Program-made: the position numbers and the translations under genes | Notes under the pieces: generated by a model | What the model saw: only the letters and a program-made list of their open reading frames with translations | Database searches by the model: none | What the model was told of the DNA's origin: nothing | Assembly (NCBI RefSeq): GCF_000420645.1 | Contig: NZ_ATVI01000011.1 | Location: 62,001-126,000, forward strand | Length of the DNA stretch: 64,000 nt | DNA from: Nevskia ramosa DSM 11499 | Lineage (GTDB): Bacteria; Pseudomonadota; Gammaproteobacteria; Nevskiales; Nevskiaceae | Direction of reading: 5' to 3' | Shown: one piece after another, positions 45,893 to 55,500 of the stretch | How the letters are laid out: every line of letters begins with the position of its first letter | Position numbering within the stretch: position 1 is the first letter of the stretch

Positions 45893-46604
45893 CTTTCGGC
45901 GGCGTGTCCGTGTAAACGATGCGGACATTGTAGGCCTTGCCTGTCGCCGGATCGTGCATGTTCGAGACGCCGCGATACTCGAGCAGATACCGTGTTTTCA
46001 CTTCGTAAGTCAGATCGAGTCTGTCGACGAACAGCCGCAGCAGCGAATCCGGCTCCACCAGCAGCTTGATCGCCGGCTTGCCTTCGAAGCTGGTGTCGCC
46101 GACTTTCCTGCAGCGGAAACTGTAGGTATCGAGCTGGCCGGCGACGCCGAACTGGAACTTCATCGTCTCGCCTGCCTGCAGCTTGTCGAAGCTGGCGACG
46201 ATGGCGCTGTGGAAGCCGGAATCCGCGCCCATGCCCGGGGTCTTGGTGATGACCTTGGTCTGGGTCTTGCCGTCCGAGGTCTTCAGCATCGTGTAGCGAT
46301 CGGCCTCGACATCGGTGATCGCTTCGACGTAGTGCTCCTTGAAGATTTCCAGCTTGAAGACCGGGATCAGCGGGTCCTTGGTCAGGTCCAGCGTCTTGGC
46401 GGCGATCTTGTTGCCGGCCGGATCGAAGTAATTGATCGTGCCATCGATCCAGCGCGTGCCGTCGAGCTTCTGACGATGCACTTCGGTGTACAGGTACTTG
46501 TCGGTTTTCAGATCGTAGGCATAGCCCCGAAAACGATGATCGACCGGCGCAGCGGCAGCCGTAGCCACGACCGCGAGGAGCAACAAGGCAGCGACGGTTT
46601 TCAT
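45861..46604 (-). CDS. Exported hypothetical protein
   Basis: A 247-residue protein with signal peptide VAALLLLAVVATAAAAP cleaved near residue 19. The mature chain is beta-rich (FRGYAYDLKTDKYLYTEVHR, WIDGTINYFDPAGNKIAAKT, YEVKTRYLLEYRGVSNMHDP). It resembles periplasmic single-domain proteins that accompany the CFA-like methyltransferase genes in many proteobacteria, but I cannot name a family with confidence. It overlaps the thioredoxin-fold gene and lies about 80 bp after the methyltransferase gene, so it belongs to the same transcription unit. Confidence 0.7.
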   Translation of the reverse strand: MKTVAALLLLAVVATAAAAPVDHRFRGYAYDLKTDKYLYTEVHRQKLDGTRWIDGTINYFDPAGNKIAAKTLDLTKDPLIPVFKLEIFKEHYVEAITDVEADRYTMLKTSDGKTQTKVITKTPGMGADSGFHSAIVASFDKLQAGETMKFQFGVAGQLDTYSFRCRKVGDTSFEGKPAIKLLVEPDSLLRLFVDRLDLTYEVKTRYLLEYRGVSNMHDPATGKAYNVRIVYTDTPPKDAPANLPPLE

Positions 46605-46686
46605 GACAGGCAGGGTTTCCGGGTAAGTGCTGGTGGGACCACGCGGGCGACGCCGAATTCCGCTGCCATGAAGTTATTGGTCACGC

Positions 46687-47748
46687 TCAGCGCTTGGTGA
46701 ACAGGTAGTGGCCGACGCCCCATTCGTTGCCCTCTGCATAGCCGAACAGTTCGGCCACGGCCATGTAGAACATCCGCCAGCGCTGCACCCAGATCGGCGC
46801 CTGCTGCTTGCCGTAGCCGGCCTCGAAGATTTTCAGGATCTCGTCCTTGTGGGCGTCCATGCCGGCCAGCCACTGGTTCGAGGTCTTCTCGTAGTGCCGG
46901 CCGTCGACCCACCACTGGCGCTGCAGCGCCACGTGATCCTGGAAGTTCAGAAGCAGGTTTTCGCTCGGCATGGTGCCGCCAGTGAAGAAGTACTTGGACA
47001 TCCAGTCGTCCTCGCCCTTCACCTCGAAGTGATAGGCGAGCAGCTTGTGGACGAAGATGTGCACGAACAGCTTGGCGTCCGGCTTCATCCAGCGGCTGAT
47101 CTTTTCCAGCAGCAGACCGTAGTTCTTCATGTGCTCGAACATCTCGATCGACATCACTCGATCGAAGCCCGAGTCGATCAGCGCGCCGGAGGTCTGCGCC
47201 GTCGCCGGAAACTCGTGGCTGACGATGTTGCCGGTGATGATGGTCAGGTTGGCGAAGCCGCGCTCCTTGGCACGCGCTTCAATGTATTCGCGCTGGCCGT
47301 GCGAATTCGACAGGCCGACGATCTGCGCATTCGGATACTTCTCGGCCAGCCACAGGCTCAACGATCCCCAGCCGCAACCGAGATCGAGGATGCGCATGCC
47401 ATCGCGCAGTTCGGCGCGCTCGGCGTACAGCGCCAGCATCGCGTCGCTGGCTTCGCCGAGCGTCTCGTTGCCGGTGGGATACAGGCAGCACGAATACTTC
47501 AGCCGCGGCCCCAGATGGGCGTGGAAGAACGCCGCCGGCACTTCGTAGTGCTGCTCGTTGGCAGCGCCGGTTTCGACCGCGATCGGGCTGGCGCGCAGCT
47601 CGTCGAGAAATGCGTTGTAGCGCTGGCTGCGCACCTCGCCGTCCTGGTTCGCCTCGTCGACCAGCCGCCGCTTCATCAGTTGCCGCATGCCCCAGCGCGA
47701 CAGGGAATCGGGAATCAGGCCTTTCTCGCAGAGATCGATGACGTTCAT
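46687..47748 (-). CDS. Cyclopropane-fatty-acid synthase-like SAM methyltransferase
   Basis: A 353-residue class I methyltransferase. SAM-binding motif I is ILDLGCGWGSLSLWLAEKYP (about residue 120) and IVGLSNSHGQREYIE follows. A YEVPAAFFHAHLGPRLKYSC segment at about 67-86 and SIEMFEHMKNYG near 198 are typical of CFA synthase relatives. It lacks the long N-terminal domain of E. coli Cfa, so methylation of an unsaturated acyl chain without ring closure is also possible. It lies 45 bp after a DUF1295 gene; paired reductase and methyltransferase genes of this kind modify membrane lipids. Confidence 0.88.
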   Translation of the reverse strand: MNVIDLCEKGLIPDSLSRWGMRQLMKRRLVDEANQDGEVRSQRYNAFLDELRASPIAVETGAANEQHYEVPAAFFHAHLGPRLKYSCCLYPTGNETLGEASDAMLALYAERAELRDGMRILDLGCGWGSLSLWLAEKYPNAQIVGLSNSHGQREYIEARAKERGFANLTIITGNIVSHEFPATAQTSGALIDSGFDRVMSIEMFEHMKNYGLLLEKISRWMKPDAKLFVHIFVHKLLAYHFEVKGEDDWMSKYFFTGGTMPSENLLLNFQDHVALQRQWWVDGRHYEKTSNQWLAGMDAHKDEILKIFEAGYGKQQAPIWVQRWRMFYMAVAELFGYAEGNEWGVGHYLFTKR

Positions 47749-47793
47749 GCTGGAATCAGTGGGGGAGTGAAGTACGGCAGCGGTAACGCAGGT

Positions 47794-48570
47794 TCAGGAC
47801 TTCGGCGGCCAGGGAATGAACATGCTGGTGGTGCGCATGTAGTCGGCATAAGCGGGACGCGACTGGACCATGTGCGCTTCGAGGATCGGCACGCCGGACA
47901 TCTTCAGCAGCAGCCAGGCCATGATCGCGGCGGGGATGATCGCCACCCACCACAGGCCGGTGCCGATCGCCAGCGGCACATAGGCGAGCCAGTGCATCGA
48001 TTCGAAGAAATAGTTCGGGTGTCGCGAGTAGCGCCACAGGCCGCGCTGGCAGACCTGGCCCTTGGTTGCGGGATCGGCCTTGAAGCGTTCCATCTGCCAG
48101 TCGGCGATGCCTTCACCGGCGACCGCGATGACCCAGATCGCCACGCCCAGTGCCATCAAGGGGACACTGGCGTTGCCATCGCGAAACGCGACGACCAGAA
48201 AGCCGACCGACAGCAGCCAGGCGATCAGCGCCTGAAACTGGAAGAAGCCGAACATCTTCAGGTTCACCGAATCGCCCCATTCGCGGCGAAACTTCGCGTA
48301 ACGGGCGTCTTCAGGCTTGCCGGCGTTGCGGAAATAGAGATGGGTGCCGAGGCGAAAGCCCCAGAGCCCGCCGAGCACGCCGAGCAGCAAACGGGTCTCG
48401 ACCGGGGCGGTCCCGAAACTTGCGTACCAGACGGCCAGGAAGCCCAGGCTCCACGACCACACCGGGTCGACCATGCCTGCATTGCGGGTTTTCAGCTGAA
48501 TCGCCCAGACTAGGGTGAGTACCAAGGCGACGATGGCGAGGCCGGAGATTGCAGCGAATGCTGGAGTCAT
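47794..48570 (-). CDS. DUF1295 (steroid 5-alpha-reductase-like) membrane protein
   Basis: A 258-residue multi-pass membrane protein with about six to seven helices (IVALVLTLVWAIQL, LLLGVLGGLWGFRLG, IIPAAIMAWLLL). The DUF1295 signature near the C-terminal half reads GLWRYSRHPNYFFESMHWLA. ATG 48570 gives the normal N-terminus MTPAFAAISGLAI; an in-frame extension to 48663 is not hydrophobic and is not preferred. With the CFA-like methyltransferase it probably reduces an acyl or isoprenoid double bond in a lipid-modification pathway. Confidence 0.87.
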   Translation of the reverse strand: MTPAFAAISGLAIVALVLTLVWAIQLKTRNAGMVDPVWSWSLGFLAVWYASFGTAPVETRLLLGVLGGLWGFRLGTHLYFRNAGKPEDARYAKFRREWGDSVNLKMFGFFQFQALIAWLLSVGFLVVAFRDGNASVPLMALGVAIWVIAVAGEGIADWQMERFKADPATKGQVCQRGLWRYSRHPNYFFESMHWLAYVPLAIGTGLWWVAIIPAAIMAWLLLKMSGVPILEAHMVQSRPAYADYMRTTSMFIPWPPKS

Positions 48571-48689
48571 CAGATCGAGTGATCGAAATACACGGGTCAG
48601 TGCAATGCATGCGAGTTTACGGCGCAGAGGCTGATTCGGATGACCCAGGCAACAACGGCGCAACCTAGAACCACAACAAGAACCGAACG

Positions 48690-49085
48690 ATGATCGATAA
48701 CGCTCAACTTCATTCCCGCCGCCTCGGTGTCGCCTCGGCGATGCTGCTGGTGGTGCTGAGTCTGGCCGCCTGCAGCGGCCGCAACGCCAAGCCCGGCGAA
48801 TCGCTGGCCGATGCCGAAACCGCCGTCGCCCGCGCCGAACGCGCCCGCATCAGCGACTACGACTCGGTGTCCTGGAAGGCTGCCCGCGACAATCTGGCCC
48901 GTGCCCGCGCCGCCAGCGGCAACAAGGAAACCGAGATCACCTCGCGCTGGTATGCCGCCCAGGCCAAGGCCGATGCCGAACTGGGCATCGCCCGCGCCGA
49001 GCGCTCCCGCCTGGCCGCACTGAACATGTCGCTAAAGCGCGACATCGAAGCGCTGCAATCGCCGAACTCGGGAGGCACGCCATGA
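48690..49085 (+). CDS. DUF4398-type lipoprotein
   Basis: A 131-residue lipoprotein. The lipobox LSLAAC places the lipidated Cys near residue 28. The mature part is almost entirely alpha-helical (SLADAETAVARAERARIS, WYAAQAKADAELGIARAERS), the DUF4398 pattern of envelope proteins that often precede OmpA-like genes. It overlaps the next lipoprotein gene by four bases (ATGA), so the pair is translationally coupled. Divergent from the DUF1295 gene. Likely outer-membrane inner-leaflet location. Confidence 0.83.
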   Translation: MIDNAQLHSRRLGVASAMLLVVLSLAACSGRNAKPGESLADAETAVARAERARISDYDSVSWKAARDNLARARAASGNKETEITSRWYAAQAKADAELGIARAERSRLAALNMSLKRDIEALQSPNSGGTP

Positions 49086-49495
49086 AGCCGGCCCGCTATC
49101 AGCTGCCCCTGATCGTGCTGGGCAGCCTGCTCGGGCTGTCGGCCTGCGGCTTGAGGCTGGCATCGAATGGCCTGCCCACGTTCTCGCCAGCGGCGGAAGC
49201 GCCGGCGCAGGGCGTCGAGCCTTCGACCGCCGCCGTCGCCCGCATCCGCGCCAGCCTGCTGACCCTGCGCAGCGATCCGGCGCTGGCGGCACGGGTGCCG
49301 GACGAACTCGCCGCAGCCGAAGCGGCACTGCAGAAAGCCGACAGCAGCCAGCACGACAAGATCAACGGACCCGGCCTGCTCTATGTCGCCGAACGCAAGG
49401 CCGAATACGCGACGACGGTGGCCGAACAGCGGGCACTGGAAGCCGAGTACGAAGTGCTGCGCAAGCAGCGAGATGCGCTGAAGGGCGGCCGCTAG
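49082..49495 (+). CDS. Small helical lipoprotein, partner of the DUF4398 protein
   Basis: A 137-residue lipoprotein with signal peptide LPLIVLGSLLGLSAC and lipidated Cys near residue 22. The mature region is mostly helical and Ala/Glu-rich (VPDELAAAEAALQKADSSQH, LYVAERKAEYATTVAEQRAL), similar in style to its neighbour and perhaps able to pair with it. A strong hairpin follows. No family can be named with certainty beyond a DUF4398-like helical pattern. Confidence 0.75.
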   Translation: MKPARYQLPLIVLGSLLGLSACGLRLASNGLPTFSPAAEAPAQGVEPSTAAVARIRASLLTLRSDPALAARVPDELAAAEAALQKADSSQHDKINGPGLLYVAERKAEYATTVAEQRALEAEYEVLRKQRDALKGGR

Positions 49496-49505
49496 CAGCA
49501 GACTT

Positions 49506-49527
49506 CCGGCCCCGACACAGGGGCCGG
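49506..49527 (+). terminator. GC hairpin after the lipoprotein pair
   Basis: Eight-base-pair stem CCGGCCCC/GGGGCCGG with a six-base loop, 11 bases after the stop and before the convergent kinase gene. There is no T-run, so it is a probable but not classical terminator. Confidence 0.6.
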
Positions 49528-49559
49528 ACGAGGCACCGACAAGCGCGTTCGCTTGCCGC

Positions 49560-52340
49560 TCAGCCCGCCTTGCCCAGGCGCGTTTCGCGTTCGTTGACCC
49601 GGCGCATGCAGCGGCCTTCCGGTCCCTGCAGGTCGGTGCACAGCTGGCGTGCGCGGGCTAGCGCCGTTCGGGCGAGATCGAACTTCTGCTCGGCGAACGC
49701 GATGTCGACTTCCGTGGTCTGCGCCAGAAACCGGTGCTCGTTCGATACCGGGTTGGTCGCGTCGCCGATGCCTGCACGCACCTCGGCCAGCAGCGTCCGC
49801 GCCTCGGCGATGTGGCCGGCGCGTGCCAGCGGCTCGATGCGGCTGATCCGCAGCAGGCGCACGTCCGGGTTGCCGCCGCCCAGGAGCTGCGTCGCCCGGT
49901 CGATGATCTCGCCGAGCAGGCGCGACGCATCTTCGTAGCGCCCGGCGCCGGCATAGGCGTAGCCGAGGGCCGCGCGGAACTGCAGCAGGTCCAGGGTCAT
50001 CGCGCCCTTGAGGGAAGCGAACAGCGGCTCGTTCTCTTCGAGGATCGCCACCGCCTCGGCGTGGCGCCCCTGCCGTTCGCGCAGCACGCTGATCGCCTGC
50101 CGCACGGCAATCAGATCCTTGGAGCGATCGCCGGTCAGTCCCGCATAGATCGCCTTGGCCTGCAGCAGCTCGCGCTCTCCCTCGTCGTAGCGCTGCTGCT
50201 GGGCCAGCACGGTGCCGAGCAGATTGCGCATCGCCGCCTCGGAACGGCGGGTCGGCGGCGGATGCGCGGCGAGGTCTGCCAGGGCGTCGCGCAGGCTCTG
50301 CTCCGCTTCGCCCAGCCGGTTGCCCTGCGGACCGAAGGTCAGCATCCAGGCGAGGAACCAGCGGTAGTTCGCGCGCCGGCCGACATCCGGCTCGAAGTGG
50401 ACAGCGTCACGAACCACCGTCTCTTCGAGTGCCAGACCGCGCTGGGCATCGCCGAAATCGAATTCGAGATTGGCTTCGACATTGCGCAGCATCAGCTGGC
50501 CCTGATCGCCGGTGGGCAGCTGGGTCTTTGCCAGCGTCGCCAGCGTCTTCCACGGGCCGATGTGCTCGCCGGAAATCGCCGGCAGCACCTGATCGGAAGC
50601 TCGCAGCAGCAGCACCGCCACTCTCACCGCCCTTGGCGGGTCGATCGGCAGCAGATCCTCGACCAGCTTCAGCGCCCGCTGCTGGGTGTCGTGCAGACCG
50701 GCGGTGATCCCGGTATCGGAAAACGCCGTGATCAATGACGAGTACACCTCGGCGGCGGCTTCCGGCTGGGCCGCGAGCCGGGTCGCCACCTGATTGCTGG
50801 CCTGGGTGAAGACCTTGCCGAGATCGACCTCGTGCACCGATCCCTCACCGGCACTGAAGCTGCTGAGCAGATCGCGATTCAGGAAATCGCTGACTGCCAG
50901 CGCGGTATCGGCGGCCCGCTCGGCACGGAGCCTTGCTGCGCGCGAGTCGATGTACAGCCACAGGCTGGTGCCGAGGCCGAACAGCAGCACCGTCACCGTC
51001 GCCCGCAGCCAGAAGCGCCGCGCCTTCAGCCGCTGGTTTTCCACGCGCTGCTCTTCGGCGACAACCCGGCGTACCTCGTCGTCCTGCCACTGCGTACGAC
51101 GGGCATCGAGGCTGCGCAGGCGATGCGCGAATTCGGTGGCATCGGCCAGGCGCAGCGCCGGATTGCCGGCCGCGGCCTGGGCGATGTCGGCGCGCAGCAC
51201 CGGATCGTCGATATCGGCTTCCCAGCCGACCGCCATCGGCCGGGCGAAATCGCCGACCGCGCATTGATAGAGCATGACGCCGAGCGCGTGGATATCCGCC
51301 CGCGCGGTCGCCAGCTGGCCGGCGAGCAGTTCCGGCGCGCGATAGGCCAGGGTGCCGCCGTCGCTGCTGCTGATCAGTGACTGGGTCAGGCCGACGCGGG
51401 TGATCGCGTAACGATCGAGCGCCGCCGGTTCGACCAGGCCACCGCTGCCGAGATCGGCCAGGCGCACCTGCGGCGCTGCCGGATCGCTGTCGTCGATCAG
51501 CAGGTTTGCCGGCTTCAGATCCCGATGCAGTACGCCGACACTGTGCGCGGCGGCCAGCGCTTCGGCGGCCTGGGCGAGCAGTTCCAGACGCACGGCCAGC
51601 GGCACCGCCGCCAGCCCGCCGCGGGCGGCGGCCCAGTCGATGAAGCTGCCGCCGCCGATGTGTTCGGATTCGGTGAAGAACGGCTCGGTTTCCAGATTCC
51701 AGTCGATCAGCCGCACGCAGCGCGCCGCCGGCCCGACCGCCTCGCGCAGCAGCCGGTACAAGGTGATCTCGCGCTTCAGCGCCAGCAGGCCGCTGGCATC
51801 GACGGCGAACTTCAGCACCCGGCGTTCGCCACTCTTCGGCTGCTCGGCAAGCCAAACCTCGCCCTGCCCGCCGCTGGCCAGGTGTTCGCGCAGCTGCCAT
51901 AGCGGCCGCTCGGGAACGGCCATGCCGGGATGAAGGTTGAAGCGGGGCGGCAGGGTCCGTTCGCGGTCCACCTCCGGGCGCTCGATCCGCACGTCGGCGA
52001 CCAGCCGGTAGCCGTAACCGTGGATGGTGCGGATCAGCGTCTGCTCGCTGTCGCCGAGTTCCTGACGCACCCGGCTGACGGCCTTGGCCAGCGAGGCCTC
52101 GGTCGCGATCCGGCCCGGCCAGACCGCTTCGAGCAGTTCATCGCGGGTCACCACTTCGCCGGCGTGGCGCAGCAAATGGCGGAGCAACTCGGTCGGCTTG
52201 CGCTCCAGCTCGGCCAGACGGCCGGCAACACGCAGCTCCTGGCTGCGCTCGTCGAACACCGCCGTGGCGAAGTGCCAGATGCGGAAATCGGGACTGCCGG
52301 CCGGTTCCGGCGTGGCTGCGGAGTGGGTCGGCTCGGTCAT
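49560..52340 (-). CDS. Winged-helix / Ser-Thr kinase / TPR transmembrane regulator K1
   Basis: A 926-residue membrane-linked regulator. Residues 20-115 are an OmpR/CadC-type winged helix (LEAVWPGRIATEASLAKAVS, LIRTIHGYGYRLVADV). Residues about 145-420 are a protein kinase with glycine loop ASGGQGEVWL, Lys in VLKFAVD, catalytic HRDLKPANLL (about 270), DLGSG in place of DFG, and APELLAGQ. A membrane segment (VTVLLFGLGTSLWLYI) lies near 445-462. The remaining about 450 residues are helical repeats of TPR type, expected in the periplasm. It is divergent from the S8 protease gene across 248 bp. It could sense an envelope signal and control the secreted-protease genes; that link is inference from architecture and operator-like repeats. 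Confidence 0.87.
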   Translation of the reverse strand: MTEPTHSAATPEPAGSPDFRIWHFATAVFDERSQELRVAGRLAELERKPTELLRHLLRHAGEVVTRDELLEAVWPGRIATEASLAKAVSRVRQELGDSEQTLIRTIHGYGYRLVADVRIERPEVDRERTLPPRFNLHPGMAVPERPLWQLREHLASGGQGEVWLAEQPKSGERRVLKFAVDASGLLALKREITLYRLLREAVGPAARCVRLIDWNLETEPFFTESEHIGGGSFIDWAAARGGLAAVPLAVRLELLAQAAEALAAAHSVGVLHRDLKPANLLIDDSDPAAPQVRLADLGSGGLVEPAALDRYAITRVGLTQSLISSSDGGTLAYRAPELLAGQLATARADIHALGVMLYQCAVGDFARPMAVGWEADIDDPVLRADIAQAAAGNPALRLADATEFAHRLRSLDARRTQWQDDEVRRVVAEEQRVENQRLKARRFWLRATVTVLLFGLGTSLWLYIDSRAARLRAERAADTALAVSDFLNRDLLSSFSAGEGSVHEVDLGKVFTQASNQVATRLAAQPEAAAEVYSSLITAFSDTGITAGLHDTQQRALKLVEDLLPIDPPRAVRVAVLLLRASDQVLPAISGEHIGPWKTLATLAKTQLPTGDQGQLMLRNVEANLEFDFGDAQRGLALEETVVRDAVHFEPDVGRRANYRWFLAWMLTFGPQGNRLGEAEQSLRDALADLAAHPPPTRRSEAAMRNLLGTVLAQQQRYDEGERELLQAKAIYAGLTGDRSKDLIAVRQAISVLRERQGRHAEAVAILEENEPLFASLKGAMTLDLLQFRAALGYAYAGAGRYEDASRLLGEIIDRATQLLGGGNPDVRLLRISRIEPLARAGHIAEARTLLAEVRAGIGDATNPVSNEHRFLAQTTEVDIAFAEQKFDLARTALARARQLCTDLQGPEGRCMRRVNERETRLGKAG

Positions 52341-52484
52341 CGCGCAGCTTGGAAACGGGAATTGGGCAGGCCAGAAACAGCCGGGCCGAAAGCTTGCCGG
52401 ATCGCCGTGCGGCCGTCACGTCCGGGATCGCCCGCCCGCGGAATTCGTGACCGGCTGCGCAGCGGACGACGGTAAGCCGCCGAT

Positions 52485-52516
52485 TTCAGGAATCTTTCAG
52501 GAATTCTTCAGGCTTT
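52485..52516. promoter_or_regulatory. Three TTCAGG direct repeats, 11-bp period, upstream of the first S8 protease
   Basis: TTCAGG begins at 52485, 52496 and 52507, within TTTCAGGAATCTTTCAGGAA and the adjoining TTCAGGCTTTCC. The spacing is one helical turn. The array lies about 75-105 bases before the protease ATG and about 145 bases before the kinase start, in the shared divergent region. OmpR-family winged helices bind such direct repeats, so K1 or K2 is a candidate binder. Confidence 0.6.
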
Positions 52517-52588
52517 CCCGCCCCTGCCGCGACACCGTGCAGCCGGCCCGTCAGGAACGGGCACGTCCGTCATCCGGAGACCAGCAGC

Positions 52589-55500
52589 ATGATCAAGCAT
52601 CACAACCATCGGTCCGGCCGTTCGGCCAGGGTCGCGTTCATTCCCCGCCTCGGCCGCTGGCTGATCGGAGCCGCCATCGCCACGCTCAGCGTCACCGCGG
52701 GGGCGGTGATCGACGGGCCGGTAGGCGACGCCGGCAAGTCCGCGCTCGAACAGCGCGGTTACCGGCTGATCGGCGACCGGGGCGAACTGATCCTGCCGGA
52801 CAGCCTGCGCAATCTGCGCGGCACCGAGCCGGACCTGAAGGGCACCGCCATCGTCCAGCCGTCGGGTGCACGGCCCGATGCCTGGCCGCTGAGCGCCGCC
52901 CAGCTGGCCACCGACAAGCTGCTCGCCGCCACCGATTTCCGCAGCCGCGCACCGGATGCCGCCGCGCTGTCGCAGCTGCAGGCGAGCGCCCGGCGCGATG
53001 GCAAGGTGCCGGTGATCATCACGCTGAAAATGCTGCTGACGCCGGAAGGCATGCTCGGCGCAGCGCTGGCGCAGCGCCAGCAGGGCGAGATCGCCGCGCT
53101 GCAGGCGCGGGTGCTCGATGCATTGCGGGCCCACAAGATCGAGATCCGCCAGCAGTATCGCGTGGTGCCGATGCTGGCCTTCGATGCCTCGCCGGCGGTG
53201 CTCGACCTGCTGGCCCGGCTGCCGGAAGTCGCAGTGATCCAGGAAGACCTGCTGTCCAGCCCGGCGCTGGCCGATTCGGTGCCGCTGATCGGCGCTGCCG
53301 ACATCCAGGATCTCGGCATCAAGGGCGGCAATGGCGACTACTCCGGCGTCGTCGCGGTGCTCGATACCGGCATCGATCGCGCCCATACGTTCCTGCGTGG
53401 CTTCGTCGCCGAGGCCTGCTTCTCCAGCAAGAGCAATTGCCCGAACGGGCAGACCACGCAGACCGGTGACGGCGCTGCCAGCAAGTGCACCTACTCCAGC
53501 GGCCCCTACGCCGACGCCTGCGATCACGGCACTCATGTGTCGGGCATCGCCATCGGCGCCGCGCGGCTCGGTTCGACCGCGATGGATGGCGTCGCACCGG
53601 ACACCCGGCTGATGCCGATCCAGGTGTTCTCGCGTTACCCGGTGACCGGTGGTGCCGACGCGCGTTCGTACTCCAGCGACCAGATCGCGGCGCTGCAGTA
53701 CGTCTACGACCAGCGCAACAACTACCGCATCGCGGCGGCCAACATGAGCCTCGGCAGCGGCTACTCGACCGAGCCCTGCGACAACAACAGCCTGAAGCCG
53801 ATCATCGACACGCTGCGTTCGGTCAACATCGCCACGGTGATTTCGGCCGGCAACGATGGCAACACCGACGGCCTGTCGATGCCGGGCTGCATCTCCACCG
53901 CGATCAGCGTTGCCGCCACCAACAAGGACGACACCATCGCCTTCTACTCGAACCGCTCGAAGGACGTGAAGCTGTTCGCGCCGGGTTCCAACATCGTCTC
54001 GTCCTGCCCGGGCCTGGTGTACTGCGCGAAGTCCGGCACCTCGATGGCGGCGCCGCATGTCGCCGGTGCCTTTTCGCTGTTGCGGGATGCCAAGCCCGGC
54101 AACACCGTCAGCCAGAATCTGGCGGCCTTGCAGAAAACCGGACCGGTGATCGGCACTGTCGCCTTGCCATCCGGTGGCTTGCGGCTCTACCAGCGCATCT
54201 TCCTGCCGCCGGCGGCCGGGCTCGATGTGGTGCGGCTGGAATCCGGCGTGCCGCGCAATCGCCGCGAGCCGTCGCCGAATCGTCATGCCTATGAGTACGT
54301 GAGCACGCGGCGCTACTGGTCGGCCGTCGCTGCGCGGCCGGTCGCGGTGGCCACCAATCTCGGCCTGAAGCTGTACGAGGATCAGGGCACCGTTGTCGGT
54401 GGCAGCACGGTGACGCCGCTGGCCAGCAGCAGCACGGCGGCCGGCGATATCCAGATCATCGCCCAGGATCACAACAACAGCCGGCGGCCGATCGGCACCG
54501 ACAGAGTCGAAGCCAACCTGCTCGGCGGCCTCGCCAGCCGCTATGTCATCGAGTACGCGAAGAACGACAACGGCGTGCTCGGCAACAGCGTCTTCGCGCT
54601 GTTCCCGGCCGATTCGGTGGTGCAGATCCATGACCTGCAGGTGCAGGCCGGACAGCGGCAGTACGTCCGCGTGCAGGCCTCGGGCGATGAAGACTACGAG
54701 CTGCTCGCATTCACTTCGACGAGCGATGCCTCGACCTGGCAGCGCGGCCGCCAGTCCGCCACCGCAGTCAGCAGCGTCTCCGGCGCGGGTGGCGATGAAG
54801 CGCTGAGCTTCACGGCCGATGTCGATGGCTACGCCGGCATCGTCCTGACCCGGAAATCCGGCAGCGGCAACTTCTACACGATCTACCGCGACGTCAGCGC
54901 GCCAGTCGGCAGCTTGACGATCAACAACGATGCCGCGAGCACCGACAGCCGGGACGTGACCTTGAACCTGAACGCCAGCGACGCCGAGACCGGCATCGAA
55001 AGCTTCCGGGTCGCTGCCGATGGCGTGAACTTCGGTGCCTGGCAGCCCTACACCACGTCCAGCGTCAGCACGCCGCTGACGCTCCCGGTCAGCAGTGGTG
55101 TAGCGACCGTTGCCGTGCAGTACCGCAATCGCGCCTTCCAGCCGTCACCGATCTACGTCGACAGCATCACCGTCAATGCCCCGCTGTCGATCTCGATCGA
55201 CAACGTGCGGATCACCGAAGGCAACAGCGGCGCCACGGTGGCGCTGTTCACGGTCAGCCTGGACCGGGTGGCGAGCAGCGAGGTGTCGATCGACTACGCA
55301 ACCGCCAACGGTACCGCCACCGTGGCCGATGGCGATTACCTCGCCGCCAGCGGCACATTGACGATCGCCGCCGGCCGCAGCACGCGCACCTTTGGCGTGA
55401 CCATCAACGGCGACACCCGCAGCGAGCCGGACGAAACCTTCTTCGTCAATCTGAGCAAGCCACGCGGCGGCGTGCTCGGCAAGGCGCAGGGCGTTGCCAC

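Noticed and set aside
52508-54631. A 707-codon minus-strand open frame opposite the first S8 protease
   Set aside because: The Arg/His/Gly-rich translation shows no family pattern, and the protease with its full triad is on the other strand.
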